This document shows positions 10,948 to 23,808 of a DNA stretch of 64,000 nt, in pieces. A model generated the notes under the pieces. The model saw only the letters and a program-made list of their open reading frames with translations. It made no database searches and was not told the origin of the DNA. Location: assembly GCA_027924645.1 (NCBI GenBank), contig BSBN01001752.1:11798001-11862000 (forward strand), written 5' to 3'. A program made the position numbers and the translations under genes. Every line of letters starts with the position of its first letter. The first letter of the stretch is position 1. Origin of the DNA: Cunninghamia lanceolata (Eukaryota; Streptophyta; Pinopsida; Cupressales; Cupressaceae).

Positions 10948-12113
10948 TGTTAAGGGAAAATTGGATCAACAATGAATAAACAATAATAATCAATATCAAG
11001 TTACCCAAAACTCAATGAAATGGTGAACTAAGAAGATTTAATCAAATAAAGCAATGAACAACAAAGCAAACCTCCTTAATTCGAAACTTCCATTGATTGC
11101 CTATCACAATCGATCTTGCATGTATGAAATAGGGCCCTTAGGGAGTGCACTTCCTTGCTATGCTTCAAGAATGTCAATTAGGAATGGCATTGATAGTTTA
11201 TTGCAATGAAGAGGAGCTTCACAACGATGGTAATAGTGCATAGTGCGTAGTAAAAAGTGTGATCACAAGCAATGAAGGAATTGGTGCCAAAGGCGCGCTG
11301 TAATTCCTACAGAGTAACAATACTTAAAGCTTGGATGATGAAATGGAAGAACAAGGTTCAATTTATAGACTTGGGAAAGAAGAGATCAACGGTATATAAG
11401 ACTTGAGAAGATCAATGATTGAGAACAGTTGAGGAACGTGCAACGAATAAGAAGAAGACATGTGTCATGCTTTATTTTGCATGAGAGGATTTATCAAGAA
11501 TAGAAGAATGAGTAAAAGCAATTAAAAGAATATAACAATTAGTTAAGTGATTTAAAACAAGAAGGGATTTGCATGAGAATAAGAAGATATTTGCTTTATT
11601 AAATATTAGGAATATTTAATTGCATGTGCAAGAAAGCTTGAATTATATTTAGAGATAACTCAATTTAGAAGAAAAAGCAACTTAAATAAATAATTGATTT
11701 ATTTAAATTTAGAGAAGATATTATTGGAAGAAACAATTAAATAATTAGAATTATTTAATTTAGAATGATAAGAAAACAAATTAAATAAATAGATTTATTT
11801 AATTGTTGTGCATGATTTTGGAAGAATATATAAAATATTTGATTGTATTTTATTTTTGGAGATTTGAAAGGATTTAAATAAATTTGATTGATTTATTCAA
11901 ATTTGGAAGAATGATTTGATTTAATTAAATAATTAAGAATTATTTAATTGTTTGGAGGAATTAAATTAAATAAAGGATTTTATTTAATTATTGGAAGAAT
12001 ATGAATCAAATAAATAAATTGATTTATTTATTTATTGATAGAGGAATTAGAAGGGAATAAATATTAAGAATATTTATCTAGACCAAATCCTGTCATTTTT
12101 AGACGTATACACA
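10948..12113 (-). repeat. 5' LTR of gypsy L (1,166 bp)
   Basis: Plus-strand ends are TGTTAAGG and GTATACACA, giving TG...CA on both strands. On the minus strand it starts TGTGTATACGTCTAAAAATG, resembling the start of the J LTR (TGTCGACACTTAAAAATG). U3 is rich in AATTAAATAAATT-type inverted motifs. A TATAAATTG box on the minus strand lies at 11359-11367. The outer flank cannot be checked for a TSD because the other LTR is outside the window. Confidence 0.8.
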
Positions 12114-12626
12114 ATGTTATTATTACAATTAATAAGAAGATTCTCCATTTAAAACATTGCTACAATACTAAATTTTTAACCTTAATTACAAAATACAAAG
12201 AATTAAAAAACTCCTTTTTAAACTAATACTCCACTTAAGTAACCTCATTAACTTTTATAAATTCTCTAAATAATCCAAATATTTCTTTATACTTTGAAAG
12301 AATAAGACCCATAATATCTCTAATCACTTCAGATCTAATAAGGCAATATATTATATATCTACAACATTCCTTTTATGATAATTTAAATAAAACAATTCTT
12401 TAGAAATAAAATAAATTTGAGAATTCTTCTAATAAATCAATAAACAAGTAAATTGCTTGCTTTCAAAATAAAACTTGCCTAGTTAAATGTTATATACTAA
12501 AATCTAAGAATGCTTTTCTTTCAATTTAAATTATATACAAAGCTTGTCTTTTTACTTTCCATTACAAGATTCTTTTTCCATTCTAAAATAATGAAATCAA
12601 ACTATTTTTTCTTTTTATAATTAAAG

Positions 12627-12628
<2 letters not shown>
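12114..12628. other. AT-rich unassigned DNA
   Basis: Very AT-rich sequence to the right of the L LTR. I see no convincing ORF, LTR ends or RNA gene. Confidence 0.6.
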
Positions 12629-12681
<53 letters not shown>

Positions 12682-12710
12682 TGTATGTATGTATGTATGT
12701 ATGTATGTAT
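12629..12710. repeat. Compound microsatellite (AT)n(TATG)n
   Basis: About 13 AT units (12629-12654) followed by about 14 TATG units to 12710. The apparent ORF of alternating Met-Tyr-Val-Cys across it is an artefact of the repeat. Confidence 0.97.
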
Positions 12711-12861
12711 ATATTACAAAGACAACGAATATTATTATATAATGAATATATTGTGTCATATGTATATGTCTACGACACCAAACAACGGCAGTAAGAATTG
12801 CAAAATTTTTAACAAAGAAATTTATATGAGAAAATTAAAGTGAAGTCGATGGAAATTAAGG

Positions 12862-12967
12862 GGGGGGGCATTGCTCCCCATTGGGGAGCACCGTGGGCTT
12901 TATACCCATGGCCTCTCCTTTGGGGAGGTGCCGTGGGGAGGCCATGGCCTCTCCACGGCCCCCTCAA
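12862..12967. repeat. GC-rich island of short palindromes
   Basis: A G-tract is followed by a perfect 9-bp inverted repeat (TGCTCCCCA-T-TGGGGAGCA, 12872-12890). Next come arms built on CCATGGCCTC (about 12906-12918 and 12937-12948) and another CCATGGCCTCTCC copy. The block is far more GC-rich than its surroundings. Confidence 0.85.
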
Positions 12968-13138
12968 GGTGCCACCATAGCAACTATGGCTGTAATTAAA
13001 ACTTCTTTATTTTTGTTTTGTTTTATAATTTATTTCGATTTGCATATATAAGTAATTTCTATTCAGAACTGAATTTAGTGCTATCTAAACATTTAACACA
13101 ATGATCCCATCCTTTTAAATAAATATAAAGATATATCT

Positions 13139-13152
13139 GTGTGTGTGTGTGT
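13139..13152. repeat. Short (GT)7 microsatellite
   Basis: Seven GT units followed by TATATA in AT-rich DNA. Confidence 0.9.
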
Positions 13153-15250
13153 ATATATTATAACAAATCATTTTCATTTACACAGGAAAATAAATAAAAA
13201 CCAGAATGGTATAAATTATTTCATTCATTGATCTTGACACAAGTAGATTTATTTTCATATGCAAAACAATAAATATCAATATGGAATGATTATTTTCAGA
13301 TCTACAAGGACACAACTCCATACCAAATAATAACACGACAAATTTTCCAAAAGGAGAAGAGGGTTTCTAGATTCACCCACATAACTTGGAACCAATTGTT
13401 TTTCTACTACAACCGATACAATTTACACAAAACTTCTTTGATTACATAGTAAAAGGGAATCCAACAGGAACCTTAACCAAAGGCACTTTGCCAAACTTGC
13501 AAAACACGGAGATTTATTTTTTCTTGATACTCATGGAGACATTTTCCAACTTCAACTTTTACAGATACATCCTTTCAACCTGCACACACACATACGCCCA
13601 AAATAGGTGGCCAAGTCCTTCTCTCCACCCTACGATAGGGATTGCATATGCACATCCCATCCCTAAGCAGAATAACTACATAAACCAAGTTTACAAACAC
13701 ATGCAACAACTTGCAAATACACAAATCCAAAAAGAGGCAAAATCACAAGTTTCCCACGGTTGGACTCACAAACAAGGATCTTTCTTGGATCCAAATTAGG
13801 GGGAGAGAGGGGATAATCCTCCCTCTTGGGGAAAAAAAAAACCAAATCAAATCATCAAATATCACAATATACAACTTCATCCATCAATATCACCATCTCT
13901 CCATATAAATAAACAACACCCACATCTTCACACATCTGCATCCTTCCATACACATCAATATCAACAAATATCATCCCAACACATATCCATACACATCCAA
14001 AACAACTCCAATAACATACTTATTGAAACATCATTTTACCATCTGCATACATAACCAATGTTCCCCAAGAGAGGCTCCACGCCTCTCTCTACCCCAAAAC
14101 TTGGGAGGCTCTCATCAAAACAGAGAGTTGTTCCCTTACAACCCAAAACTCACAAAATTAACAAAAAAAGATAATAACCCAAAATCTCATACAATTTACA
14201 TATTTTTTACAGAAATCCAAAATGCAAGAACATTTAGAGTGTTACCTCAGCTCCCCAAGTTAGGGTGAGCCCAAATTAAAAACCAGAATGCAAATCCAAC
14301 CCTAGCTCTTGAATCCAAACCCTTGTAATCAGAATTTTTCCAAGCTCTTCAAAACCAAGATTTTTCTATCTTCACAATTGGTTTTTCTCTTCTCCAAATT
14401 CATGCATAGCAAAAGTGAAAAAGCTCTTCCAAATTTTCCCATAAATAAAAACTAAAAACTTCAAAAATAAATAAAAACAAAAGAAAGCAACTTTCTTTCT
14501 TTTTTCCCCAAAAAAAACTCTTCTTTTTCCAAAATAAAACAAAGAAATAAAAATCCTCTCTTAAAAATAAATATTAAAATATTAATTTAAAGCATTGATC
14601 CTCATCCCCACAAATTACAAAATTATTAAAATAAAACAAATAATTAAATTGACTCTCACCACATAAAAGCAATTAAATAAAATTAATAAAAATAATAAAA
14701 TATCACAACACACCAAAAATAAAAATAAAAATAAAATAATAATTTTACATCACATTTTAGCCTTAACCCCTTCCACGAGTTAGGCTAGGCTAATTGGTAT
14801 AATAGGGTTTATGGAGTCTTTGAAACCACTTAAGGAATCTTGACCACCCACCTACACACTTAATTTCGAATATCAGTATGTCATGATAATATAGCCGAAG
14901 CAACTTAATGCATAATGAAAATAATTTAAATAATCAATTGCCATCATGATCACATAATCATATTATTTAAAAACATAATTTATATCAATTTCTTTTACAC
15001 TTTCTTTCCCAAATAAATATAATCTAAACACATCTACTCAACTTAATTAAATCATATAGTCCAACCACATAAATCCATAAAGTATAATCATAATAAATGT
15101 TTGAAAGTATCATCTAACATAATGTCTAGTGCAATAACATAAATGTCCATAGTCCATAGCATAATTATCCACACAAAACAAGTATATAATCCAACTAACA
15201 TAATCAAGTAGTCTAGGTCATAATAGCTAAAGTAATATAAAAAGATGGGC
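13153..15250. other. Unassigned AT-rich DNA, possible decayed repeat
   Basis: No protein family is recognisable on either strand. Short inverted repeats occur, for example AGAGAGGC-tccac-GCCTCTCT at 14068-14088 and a GGGAGAGAGG/CCTCCCTC pair near 13802-13829. On the minus strand, 14460-14280 reads like an A/G-rich transcript leader (AGAGCTTTTTCAC, GAAGAGAAAAACC). It could be part of an old LTR, but I could not define ends. Confidence 0.4.
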
Positions 15251-16051
15251 CTCACATACTCCATCACCTATTGCTACTTTAGAGTCCAGTATTTCTTCAC
15301 AAAGAGATTCCAATGATTCTTTGTAGCAGGATCATTTTAATCTTCTAGATCTACCTCATTGGGATTCCTATTTATCAAACATATCATCCTTGTTTATGGA
15401 GTCTTAGTTATCTAATTTGGAGGAAACTTTTGACGGTTTATCTCTCCTCTTTGATGGCAGTGATGTCATCAAATCTTTTGTGTTTGTGGATCGTGTCCTA
15501 CATTTGTCTTCGATAGTTTTTCCACTATCACATTCTCTATTTAGGTATGGAGTTCTTGACTCAGAGAAGGCATCTTGTGACATCAACATGAGGACACTTG
15601 GATAGTTTTTAAAGACACATATTGATTTGTATTCCCCTTACATCTAGATTGTGGGAGTTTCTTCTACATTCACCAGTGGATTTCTTTCTTCTAAAAGGAA
15701 GAAATGTTGTTTGCAAGCAATGGATTGTTTTCTATGTTTAGGCATTCATCGTTGGTATAGGAGTTACTTCTTGGAGGGAAGATCTAATCTCATTCATTCA
15801 CTCTCTCCTATGGCCCGGGGTATTCATTATGTATTTGTGATGGACTTGGTTGTTTGATTTTACATCACTTGTACATATTTTTTGTTTTCTCTCTTTTGGA
15901 GAGGAGCTTTTCCCCATTTGGTTTTTCTCGTTTTCTCCATTCATGAGTGATCTTTTGTAAATGGGTACCTAATTAGGCCTTGTTATCGGGACCCATCTTC
16001 ATTTTTATTTTTAGCTTTTGTGTAACCTCCCTAAGTTTCACTTATGGGGGG
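15251..16051 (+). other. Possible internal 3' end of plus-strand element M
   Basis: Plus-strand sequence leading into the purine tract ATGGGGGG that abuts LTR M. Short ORFs (15417-15605, 15651-15857) match no family I know. The 5' limit is not visible; the region could be non-coding sequence of a small LTR element. Confidence 0.35.
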
Positions 16052-16342
16052 TGTTAGTGTGAAATTATGTTCACATTATCATAAGTTAATTAGGAATATA
16101 TTTTCCTTTATTAGTTGTCAATCTTATCACTTAGGATAAGATTGCCTTTCTAATTTTTTGCTTTTTTTTCTTGACAAATGTGAATGTATTTTTTATTGTA
16201 ATTACTTATTTGGTAACTTAATGCACATGAATATATTGATTGCAATATTTTCCATTGGCTTTTAGCTATTATGTGATGCTCTCTTTTGTAGAAAAATTAC
16301 TACAGGTGATCCTACCTCCTGTATCCTTGAGTGACACTAATA
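16052..16342 (+). repeat. LTR M, short plus-strand LTR (~291 bp)
   Basis: Starts TGTTAGTGTGA directly after a polypurine tract (about 16044-16051) and ends TGACACTAATA, an imperfect inverse of the start with CA changed to TA. This fits the 3' LTR of a plus-strand element. No TSD could be paired. Only about 65 bp separate it from the PPT of copia C, so M may have inserted into the C 3' LTR. Confidence 0.5.
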
Positions 16343-16408
16343 GTAAATACAATTAAGTTATTAAATATGAACATTAGGAATGCAAGGTTGAGATACCTTT
16401 TTTGAAGA

Positions 16409-16603
16409 TTCTCCCACTTGTTAAACACCTTGCAAGAGCAAAAGGGAACATTCAACATTCAAATCTAACAACAATATCAAATCATGCTCTAGAGGGTATA
16501 AGGCCTATGGCCTCTCTACATGAACCAAACTTATCTATGCTCGTTGGCTTAGTGAGAGAATCTACAACATTCTCTGAGGTGTCCAATTTCTGTAATATGA
16601 CTC
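16409..16603 (-). pseudogene. Copia C RNase H C-terminus and PPT
   Basis: The minus strand translates to motifs typical of the copia RNase H tail (KLDTSENVVDSLTKP, then GLIPSRA and a stop near 16485). A polypurine-like tract lies at 16409-16420. The upstream part of this domain continues at 25186, on the other side of element B. Confidence 0.8.
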
Positions 16604-17981
16604 TGTTAGATTTTGGGCAGACAACTGAGAGGGGGGGTGAATCAGTTGTCCAAAACTTTCTTCCAATTAAACACTTAAATCCACTTTGTAATTCAGCAGC
16701 ATAATAATAAATTAATCATGGAATCATAATGCATTAAATCAAGAGATGAAATACATTAACACACAAGACACCAAGATTTTGACATGGAAAACCTGGTTAA
16801 GGGAAAAACCACAGGGTGATTAACCCAAGATTGTATTCTTTGTTAGAAGAATATAAAGAACAAAATGGCAAATGCCAATTAGGGCTCACTGCCCGAGCAC
16901 ACTGCTCACAAGAGGGTCACTGCCTACATGAGACACACTGTCTACAAAATAATAAGTGTTACATACTTGAAATGGAGAATAGCATCTTCACCATGCTTGA
17001 GTCAGTTCCATTTAAGCTCAATACTTCTGCTCTACCTTTCACTCTACTCCTCTCTACCACACTCTCATCTCCACAAGACACTATTTGAAATGACTTTACA
17101 ACTCATTATTTATACAAGACATCGACTTAGTAATTATCATCCAAGTTGGCATACATAACATAGCAAGTACATAAATACAACATGACTTATTACAAAAAGA
17201 CTTCACGCAGATCAACACACTGTTGGCTACACAGATCTGAGACTTCAATCTTTCTTTGGGAACATGCCATTCTTCACAGGACACCTTCTATACAATCTAC
17301 AGGATGTGTAACTCATCCGGTCGGCTAGACTTAAGAAGAAAAACATCATCCGGAAGTAAATCTTTAATTACGAGCTCAATCTTCAATGTAGACCATCAAC
17401 ACAAACTGGACACAATCCAAAGACCTCCACAAGCTTGCCTGAATCACCAAGAACATCCACACTACTACTGTCTACTGAAATCATTCTCTCCTTCATCCAG
17501 AACCTCAAGAACACAGTCTATCATCACTATCATATTGGAATAGATGCTTGTGGACCTCCAGATCACAAACTAATTGAGTTGTCACTTCACATTGACTTCC
17601 TAAATGCTCCACCAAATCTGCAGAACAGGATATTGCATTTCTGGATCTCACCGGACCTATCTGTATCACTCTGTCACCTCTAAACATCTGCCAGAACCAG
17701 TTTTACTTAAGTGGCCATAACTTCTTTCGATCTTCATGCGGACCTCTAAGATATTTACGGAATCATCTTAAGACACATATATATAAACCCTTTGAAGCGC
17801 ACTCTCTGATCTTCATCTTAACTAGGATCTTTACCTCACTATCTTTACTGTTCTTCTCTATTTCTCATTAGGACTAATTTTCTCAATATCCTTAGCACAC
17901 ATCTCATCCAATCCTTATCATCAATGCAACAGGAGTATGTTGACATCAACGACAACACCGGTTAGGCTCATACTTGCAACA
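16604..17981 (-). repeat. 3' LTR of copia B (1,378 bp)
   Basis: Ends TGTTAGATTTTGGGC and TTGCAACA on the plus strand, bounded on the right by the minus-strand PPT (AAAGGGGGAGAT). It contains the U5 hairpin (about 16617-16656), the CACTGC array and the minus-strand TATA-like box near 17101-17111. Confidence 0.94.
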
Positions 17982-18232
17982 ATCTCCCCCTTTGTCATTG
18001 ATGGCAACATATGATGTGAAAAACTGTTTTAACTGTCAAGACAAGAACTTCTCCATACTGTCACGACTCCCCCTATCAACAACAACCACTCACATGTCTT
18101 CTCTTCCTTTACTGCTCCCCCTTTGATCAGAAACTACTTGTTTTTCACATGTCTTCTCTCCCCCTTTGACATCAATGCAAAGGGCACATACTTGCATTAC
18201 TTCAGAAACATGTCAGCTACTCCCCCTGAGTA
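17982..18232 (-). promoter_or_regulatory. Polypurine tract array of copia B
   Basis: The minus-strand PPT AAAGGGGGAGAT abuts the LTR at 17982. Four more AGGGGGAG modules follow at about 18066, 18113, 18158 and 18216, two of them with the same GACATCAATG/TCATTGATGG neighbour sequence. Confidence 0.75.
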
Positions 18233-18306
18233 GTAGCTTCCCATCATCAATCTAGACCACAAGATATGACTATGAGATCTACTGGACTGATGCACATTAG
18301 TGCACC

Positions 18307-21300
18307 TTAATTTAGAACCGGAGGGGTAATAACCCCTAACTTCTCCCTGAGATACTCAAAAGAGTCCTTAGGTAGAGGTTTAGTAAAAATTGTTGGATTT
18401 AGGGCATACAACTGAGAGGGGGGGTGAATCATTTGTATAAAAACTTCTTGTTACTTCAAACACTTGATTCTTCGTTGTTAGTTAACAGCATATCAATTAA
18501 TCCTCCATGAAAGCATAATACATAAACACAAGAGCAGATAAACATCAACACATTGAACACCAAGATTTTGACGTGGAAAACCTGGTTAAGGGAAAAACCA
18601 TGGGGTGATTAACCCAAGGATTATTCTCTATTAGAAGAATAAGAAAAAGAATGGAACTTGCCAATTAGGGCTCACTGCCCAAGCACACTACTCACAAAGA
18701 GGCCCACTGCCTACAAGGAGACACACTGTCTACAGAGTGATAAGAATCACAATCTTGAACTGGAGAATGACATCTCTACCATGTCCGGATCAGTTCCATT
18801 TAAGCCCAAAACCCCTGCTCTGCCTTTCGCACTTCTCTTCGCTATGCCACACTCATCCACACAATCCACACACAAAATGAATTCTCAAACACTTATTTAT
18901 ACAAGACATCAACTTAGGAACAATCATCTAAGTCGGCAATCAACCATAAGGACATTCGCAAGATGATTAATACATCTGGTCGGCCACCACAAGAACATTC
19001 GTAAGATGAACAACTCATCTGATCAGCTAGTCTGAACAAGAACTTCATCCGGAAGAATATCTTCAATTCTGGGCTCTGCCACTAATGCGGATCAACAACA
19101 AAACCTCAACATGATCCAAGAACCTTCACAAGCCTGCCTGAATGACCAGGTACATCCGTACTTTCTCTACTTACTGGAATCTCTTCTCTTCCTCATCCGG
19201 AACTTCAAGAACATAGTCTGTTGCCACTGTCACAATGCAAAAGGTACTTCCAGACCTCAAAATCATACACAACTTGAGATGACACATCACAAGGACATCC
19301 CAAACACTCCTTCCAATCCGTAGATTAGGATTATACAATTCCAGACCTCACCGGACCTTTCTGTGATCCTCTGTCACCTCTGGACACTTGCTGGAACCGG
19401 TTCCACACAGACAGCCATAACTTCTTCAGATCTTCATGTGGACCTTTGAAATCTTAACTGAAACATCTCAAGACTCATATCTGCAAACCCTTTAATCCGC
19501 ATCCTCCGGTTCTCAACCTATACAATACATTTGCCTTCTTCTCATCACTATTCTTCACTGTTCCTGACTGAAGCTAATTTTCTCAATATCCTCAGCACAC
19601 AGCTCATCCAATCCTTCTTGTCAATGCAATATGAGTATGTTGACATCAATGACAACACTGGTTCACCTCATATTTGCAACAAAAATATCTGCAATCTGAT
19701 CCTTGGAAGGCACAAACTCCAATCTGACTTCATTCTTGTTCACTTACTCTCTCATAAAGTGAAACTTGATGGATATATGTTTAGTCTTTGAATGCAACAC
19801 TAAATTCTTTGATATGTTTATTGCACTTGAATTATCCCAGAAGATTGTCATAGGTTCCTCATAATCCACCCTGATGTCTCTTAGCATTTACTTCATCCAC
19901 AATACTTGAGTGCAACGACCTGCTGCTGCAATATATTTTGCTTCTGCAGTGGACAGAGATATTGCCTCTTATTTCTTGCTCAACCAAGAAACCAATCTCT
20001 TCCCCAAAAAGAATGCTCCACCACTGGTACTCTTCTGGTCATCCACATCTCCCGCCCAATCCACATTAGTATATGCATGAAGAGAGAAATGATGATCTCT
20101 AGGATACCACAACCCATACTCAACTGTCCCTTTCAGATATCTAAAAATTCTTTTGATTGCCATGACATGAGATTCTCTAGGATTAGCTTGAAATCTAGCA
20201 ACAAGACCAACAACATTCATAATATTAGGTCTAGTTTGAGTGAGATATAATAATCCTCCAATCATTGACCTGTACTTTTTCTGATCAGCCTTAGGAGAGT
20301 CATCATCTTTGCTCAATCTGCATCTAGTTGCCATGGGAGTATTCATTGGTTTTGAGTCTTCCATCCCAAATTTCTTCAGCAATACTTTCACATATTTGGT
20401 CTAAGAAATGAAGATTCCTTTCTTTGTTTGAGTGATTTGCAGACCCAAGAAGAAATTCATTTCCCCAAACATGGACATCTCAAATTCACTTTTCATTTGA
20501 TTTGCAAAGGTTTTGCACATTCTATCTCTTCCTCCAAAAATGATATCATCAACAAACACTTCAACAATCAAGATATTTTCATGATCAAGTTTGAAATACA
20601 AATTACTATCAGCAGTACCTTTGTTGAAACCAATCTTCAAAAGGTGCTTATCCAATCTCTCATACCAGGCTCTTGGGGCTTGCTTGAGTCCATACAGTGC
20701 ATTCTTCAATTTGTAGACCATATCACCATGATCAGACAATTAAAATCCATCTGGTTGCTCAATGTATACTTCTTCCAAGTCACCATTTAGGAAGGTAGAT
20801 TTGACATCCATTTGATATACTTTGAAGCCCTTGAAGGCAAAAAAAGCAAGAAATAATCTAACTGCTTCAATTCTTGCCATTGAAGCAAAAGTTTCTTCAA
20901 AATCAACTCCTTCTACTTGGGAGTAACCCTTGCAAACCAATTTGGCTTTGTTTCTAACTACTTCACCATCTTCATTCAGTTTGTTTTGGAAGACCCATTT
21001 GGTTCCAATCACATTCTTATTTTTAGGTCTGGGAACAAGATCCCAAGTGTGATTTTTCTCAATTTGCATTAGCTCTTCCTCCATTGCTTTAGTCCAATTT
21101 TCATCATTGCAAGCTTCATTCACTGTCTTAGGTTCAATCTTTGAAATCAGACAATACTCTTCTGAATCTTGAGCAATCCTTCTTGTTTGCACACCTTTGC
21201 TTTTATCACCTATGATCTGATCTTCAGAGTGATTCAGTCTTACATACTTGGGAACTTTGGGAGTTTCTTACACTTCTAATTCTTGAACAGGTTCATTCAA

Positions 21301-23752
21301 ACTTATCTCTTCTTCCTGATTTACCAGATCAGTCTAAATCTAAATTTTAGAGGGAGCTTGGAATTCTTGAACAAAAACATCATTTTGATCATCTTCATCA
21401 TATTCATAAAACTTTGAGGGTTTTTCAACACCTTCATCAACCTTCACATTTGTACTTTCAACAATCTTCCTAATCTCTTGTTATAACACCGGTATGCTTT
21501 GCTTTGAGTAGAATAACCCAAGAATATTCCTTCATCAATTCTAGCATCAAATTTTCCTAGATCTTCATCTCTTTTAATGTAACATTTGCTACCAAACACT
21601 CTAAAATACCTCACAGTGGGAGTGATGTCAAACCAAAGTTCATAAGGAGTCTTACCGGTATTACTTCTAATTTGTACTCAATTGAGAGTATAGATTGCAG
21701 TGCTTACAGCTTCTTCTAATAGATCTGAGGAACATTTGCTTCCATCATCATGGTTCTAGATGCTTCCTGGATGGTCCGATTCTTTCTCTCCGCTACTCCA
21801 TTCTGATGTGGAGTCCTAGGAAAGACAACTATCTTTTTATTCCATGTTTCTCACAAAATTCTATGAACTCATCGGATGTGAATTCTCCACCTCTATCAGA
21901 CCTCAGACATTTTAATTTTAATCCAGTTTCATTCTCTACCATAGCTTTGAATATTTTGAATTTCTCAAGAGCTTCTAATTTCTCTTTCAAAAAAGTCACC
22001 CACATCATCTGGGAATGGTCATCAATTAATAACATGAAGTATCTATCACCTTGCACACTCCTGATTCTTGCCGGACCACATAAATCAGTATGAACTAAAT
22101 CCAATAATCTGGTAGAAGATTTTCCTTGCTTTTGAATGAGACTCTACTTTGTTTACCCAACTGACATTCCTTGCACAAACTATTGGTAGGTTTTACTAAT
22201 CTTGGAAGATCTCTTACAGCCTGAGTGTTGCTTATCTTGATGATATTATCAAAATTTACATGACACATTCTCCTATGCCACAACCAACTCTGATCAATTT
22301 GAACAAATAAGTAACTTTTACCAGTACCAACCAAGTGGAAGATGTTACCTTTAGTTTGAGTACCAGATGCAATCTTTGTTCTGGAACTTTCAAAGATCTT
22401 GCATTTTCCATTTTTGAATCGAAGATCATAGCCTTTGTCCACCAACTGTCCAACACTAAGAAGATTGTGCTTCAGGCCTTGAACATACAGTACGTTACTA
22501 GTTTTGTTCTTTCCATCAAAAGAAATTGTTCCTCTACCCTTGATTCTACCAGTAGAATTATCACCAAATTTTACCACTCCTCCTTCATACCTTTCCAAAT
22601 CTATGAATTTATTTTTGTCACCTGTCATATGATGAGAGCATCCACTGTCAATGGCCCAATCATCCTTTTCCTCAACTTGGGAAGCCAGATCTCTTTCTAC
22701 AATTTTATGATTAACAGATTTAGAGGGCATTGGATCTTCTTCCTTGATGGCAATAAACACCCAGTCACTTCCAGATTTGTTTCTTGTCTCTGATTCATCA
22801 TCTGTTACTCCTTCATTATCATCATCTTCATGAACATAGTAACAATTCTTCTGGAACCTTGATCTATTAGGATTTGGCCTTGAAAATCTTTTCGGACACC
22901 TTGAGGCAAAATGACCAATCTTATTGTAGTTAAAATATTTAAAAGGCAATTTCCCTTCATACTTACCGGATCCTCTTGGCAGCCTTTTTGCAATAAGGGC
23001 TTCAAGTTGAGCAGCTTCTGCTTCATCTTCTTCTAGGTCTTTTCTTGCTTTCTCATACCATGATAGTTTCTTTGAGGAGTTCTCTCCTAGATCAAACTTT
23101 TGTTTTCCTTTAATAGAGGCACTAGCTTTGAATACAGATTCAGTCTTGGGGGGGCATCTCCAAACTTAGTCAATTCAAATGCAGCCAATTTACCAGCCAA
23201 TTGATCTCTTGTGATACCTGAAATAGATCTAAATTCTTCAATAGCAGCAACCTTGTACTTGTAAGAATCAGGAAGGGATATGAGAACTTTACCAACAATC
23301 TTATCTTCATCCAAGACTCCACTAGCACATCTAATGCCACAAACAAGCTCATTTACTCTTGGCATAAATGTAGTGATATTTTCATCTTCTCTCATCTTTA
23401 GATTTTTAAATTTTCCTTTCAGACTCTGTAGCTTGGCACATTTAACATACTTGTCTCCTTCATGTAGAAGTTTCAGTTTTTTCCAAATCTTAAAACTAGT
23501 TTGTAGGTCAACAACATTTGTCAACTCTAAATCAGACAAGGCACTTAGAAGAGCTTCTTTAGTCTGCAGATTGTTTTCAGCATCTGTGATTTCATCTACG
23601 GATTTCAGACCATTCTGTGGAGGAGTATACTTCTTTGAGGCCATGGTCCAATACTACATTCCCATACATTGCAAGTGACATTCCATGCGACTTTTCCAAA
23701 GAGTAAAATTGGTTCCATCAAACTTTGGACTATCCTTCTTGTAGGATGACAT
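18307..23752 (-). pseudogene. Copia B gag-pol, interrupted by solo LTR N
   Basis: The start ATG at 23750-23752 (MSSYKKDSPKF) gives the same polyprotein order as A. Protease DSGCSHHMTG is intact. RT keeps FVDDIIFGG and RNase H keeps YTNVDWAGD. Breaks include a 1-bp loss in a C-run near 23150, a frameshift near 22130, and stops at 21829, 20740, 20401 and 19969, all CAG/CAA-to-TAG/TAA. In the Gag knuckle two Cys have become Tyr (YFNYNKIGHFASRC), so nucleic-acid binding is lost. LTR N splits the RNase H tail between 18390 and 19682. The frame ends at 18307-18309. Confidence 0.92.
18391..19681 (-). mobile_element. Solo LTR N of the A/B/E family, TSD AAAAT
   Basis: A 1,291-bp LTR (TGTTGGAT...TTGCAACA) flanked by AAAAT at 18386-18390 and 19682-19686. 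Removing it restores the RNase H tail of B, as seen uninterrupted in E near 33756-33775. No internal sequence remains, as expected after LTR-LTR recombination. The orientation follows the U5 hairpin side. Confidence 0.95.
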
Positions 23753-23794
23753 CCTGGATCTCCTCAAGTGGTTAAGCTCTTATAGAGGAACTTA

Positions 23795-23806
23795 GCTCTG
23801 ATACCA
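23795..23806 (-). promoter_or_regulatory. Primer-binding site of copia B
   Basis: TGGTATCAGAGC on the minus strand, two bases inside the 5' LTR; identical to A and E. Confidence 0.93.
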
Positions 23807-23808
23807 AT

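Larger units (their letters stand above)
5834..12113 (-). mobile_element. Tat-type Ty3/gypsy element L, 5' part
   Basis: Minus-strand gypsy element with 5' LTR (10948-12113), primer site (10925-10943), a leader of about 2.2 kb and a gag-protease frame. Copia A abuts the protease-RT linker, so RT, RNase H, integrase and the 3' LTR would lie left of the window. Gag, the DGG-type protease and the linker match element J, which has the Tat hallmark of a second RNase H domain; the lineage of L is inferred from that resemblance. Confidence 0.85.

Noticed and set aside
12661..12843. ORF of repeated Met-Tyr-Val-Cys
   Set aside because: Produced by the TATG microsatellite, not a gene.
14068..14088. 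Terminator or MITE tip from AGAGAGGC/GCCTCTCT
   Set aside because: An isolated 8-bp stem with no paired terminal repeat or TSD.
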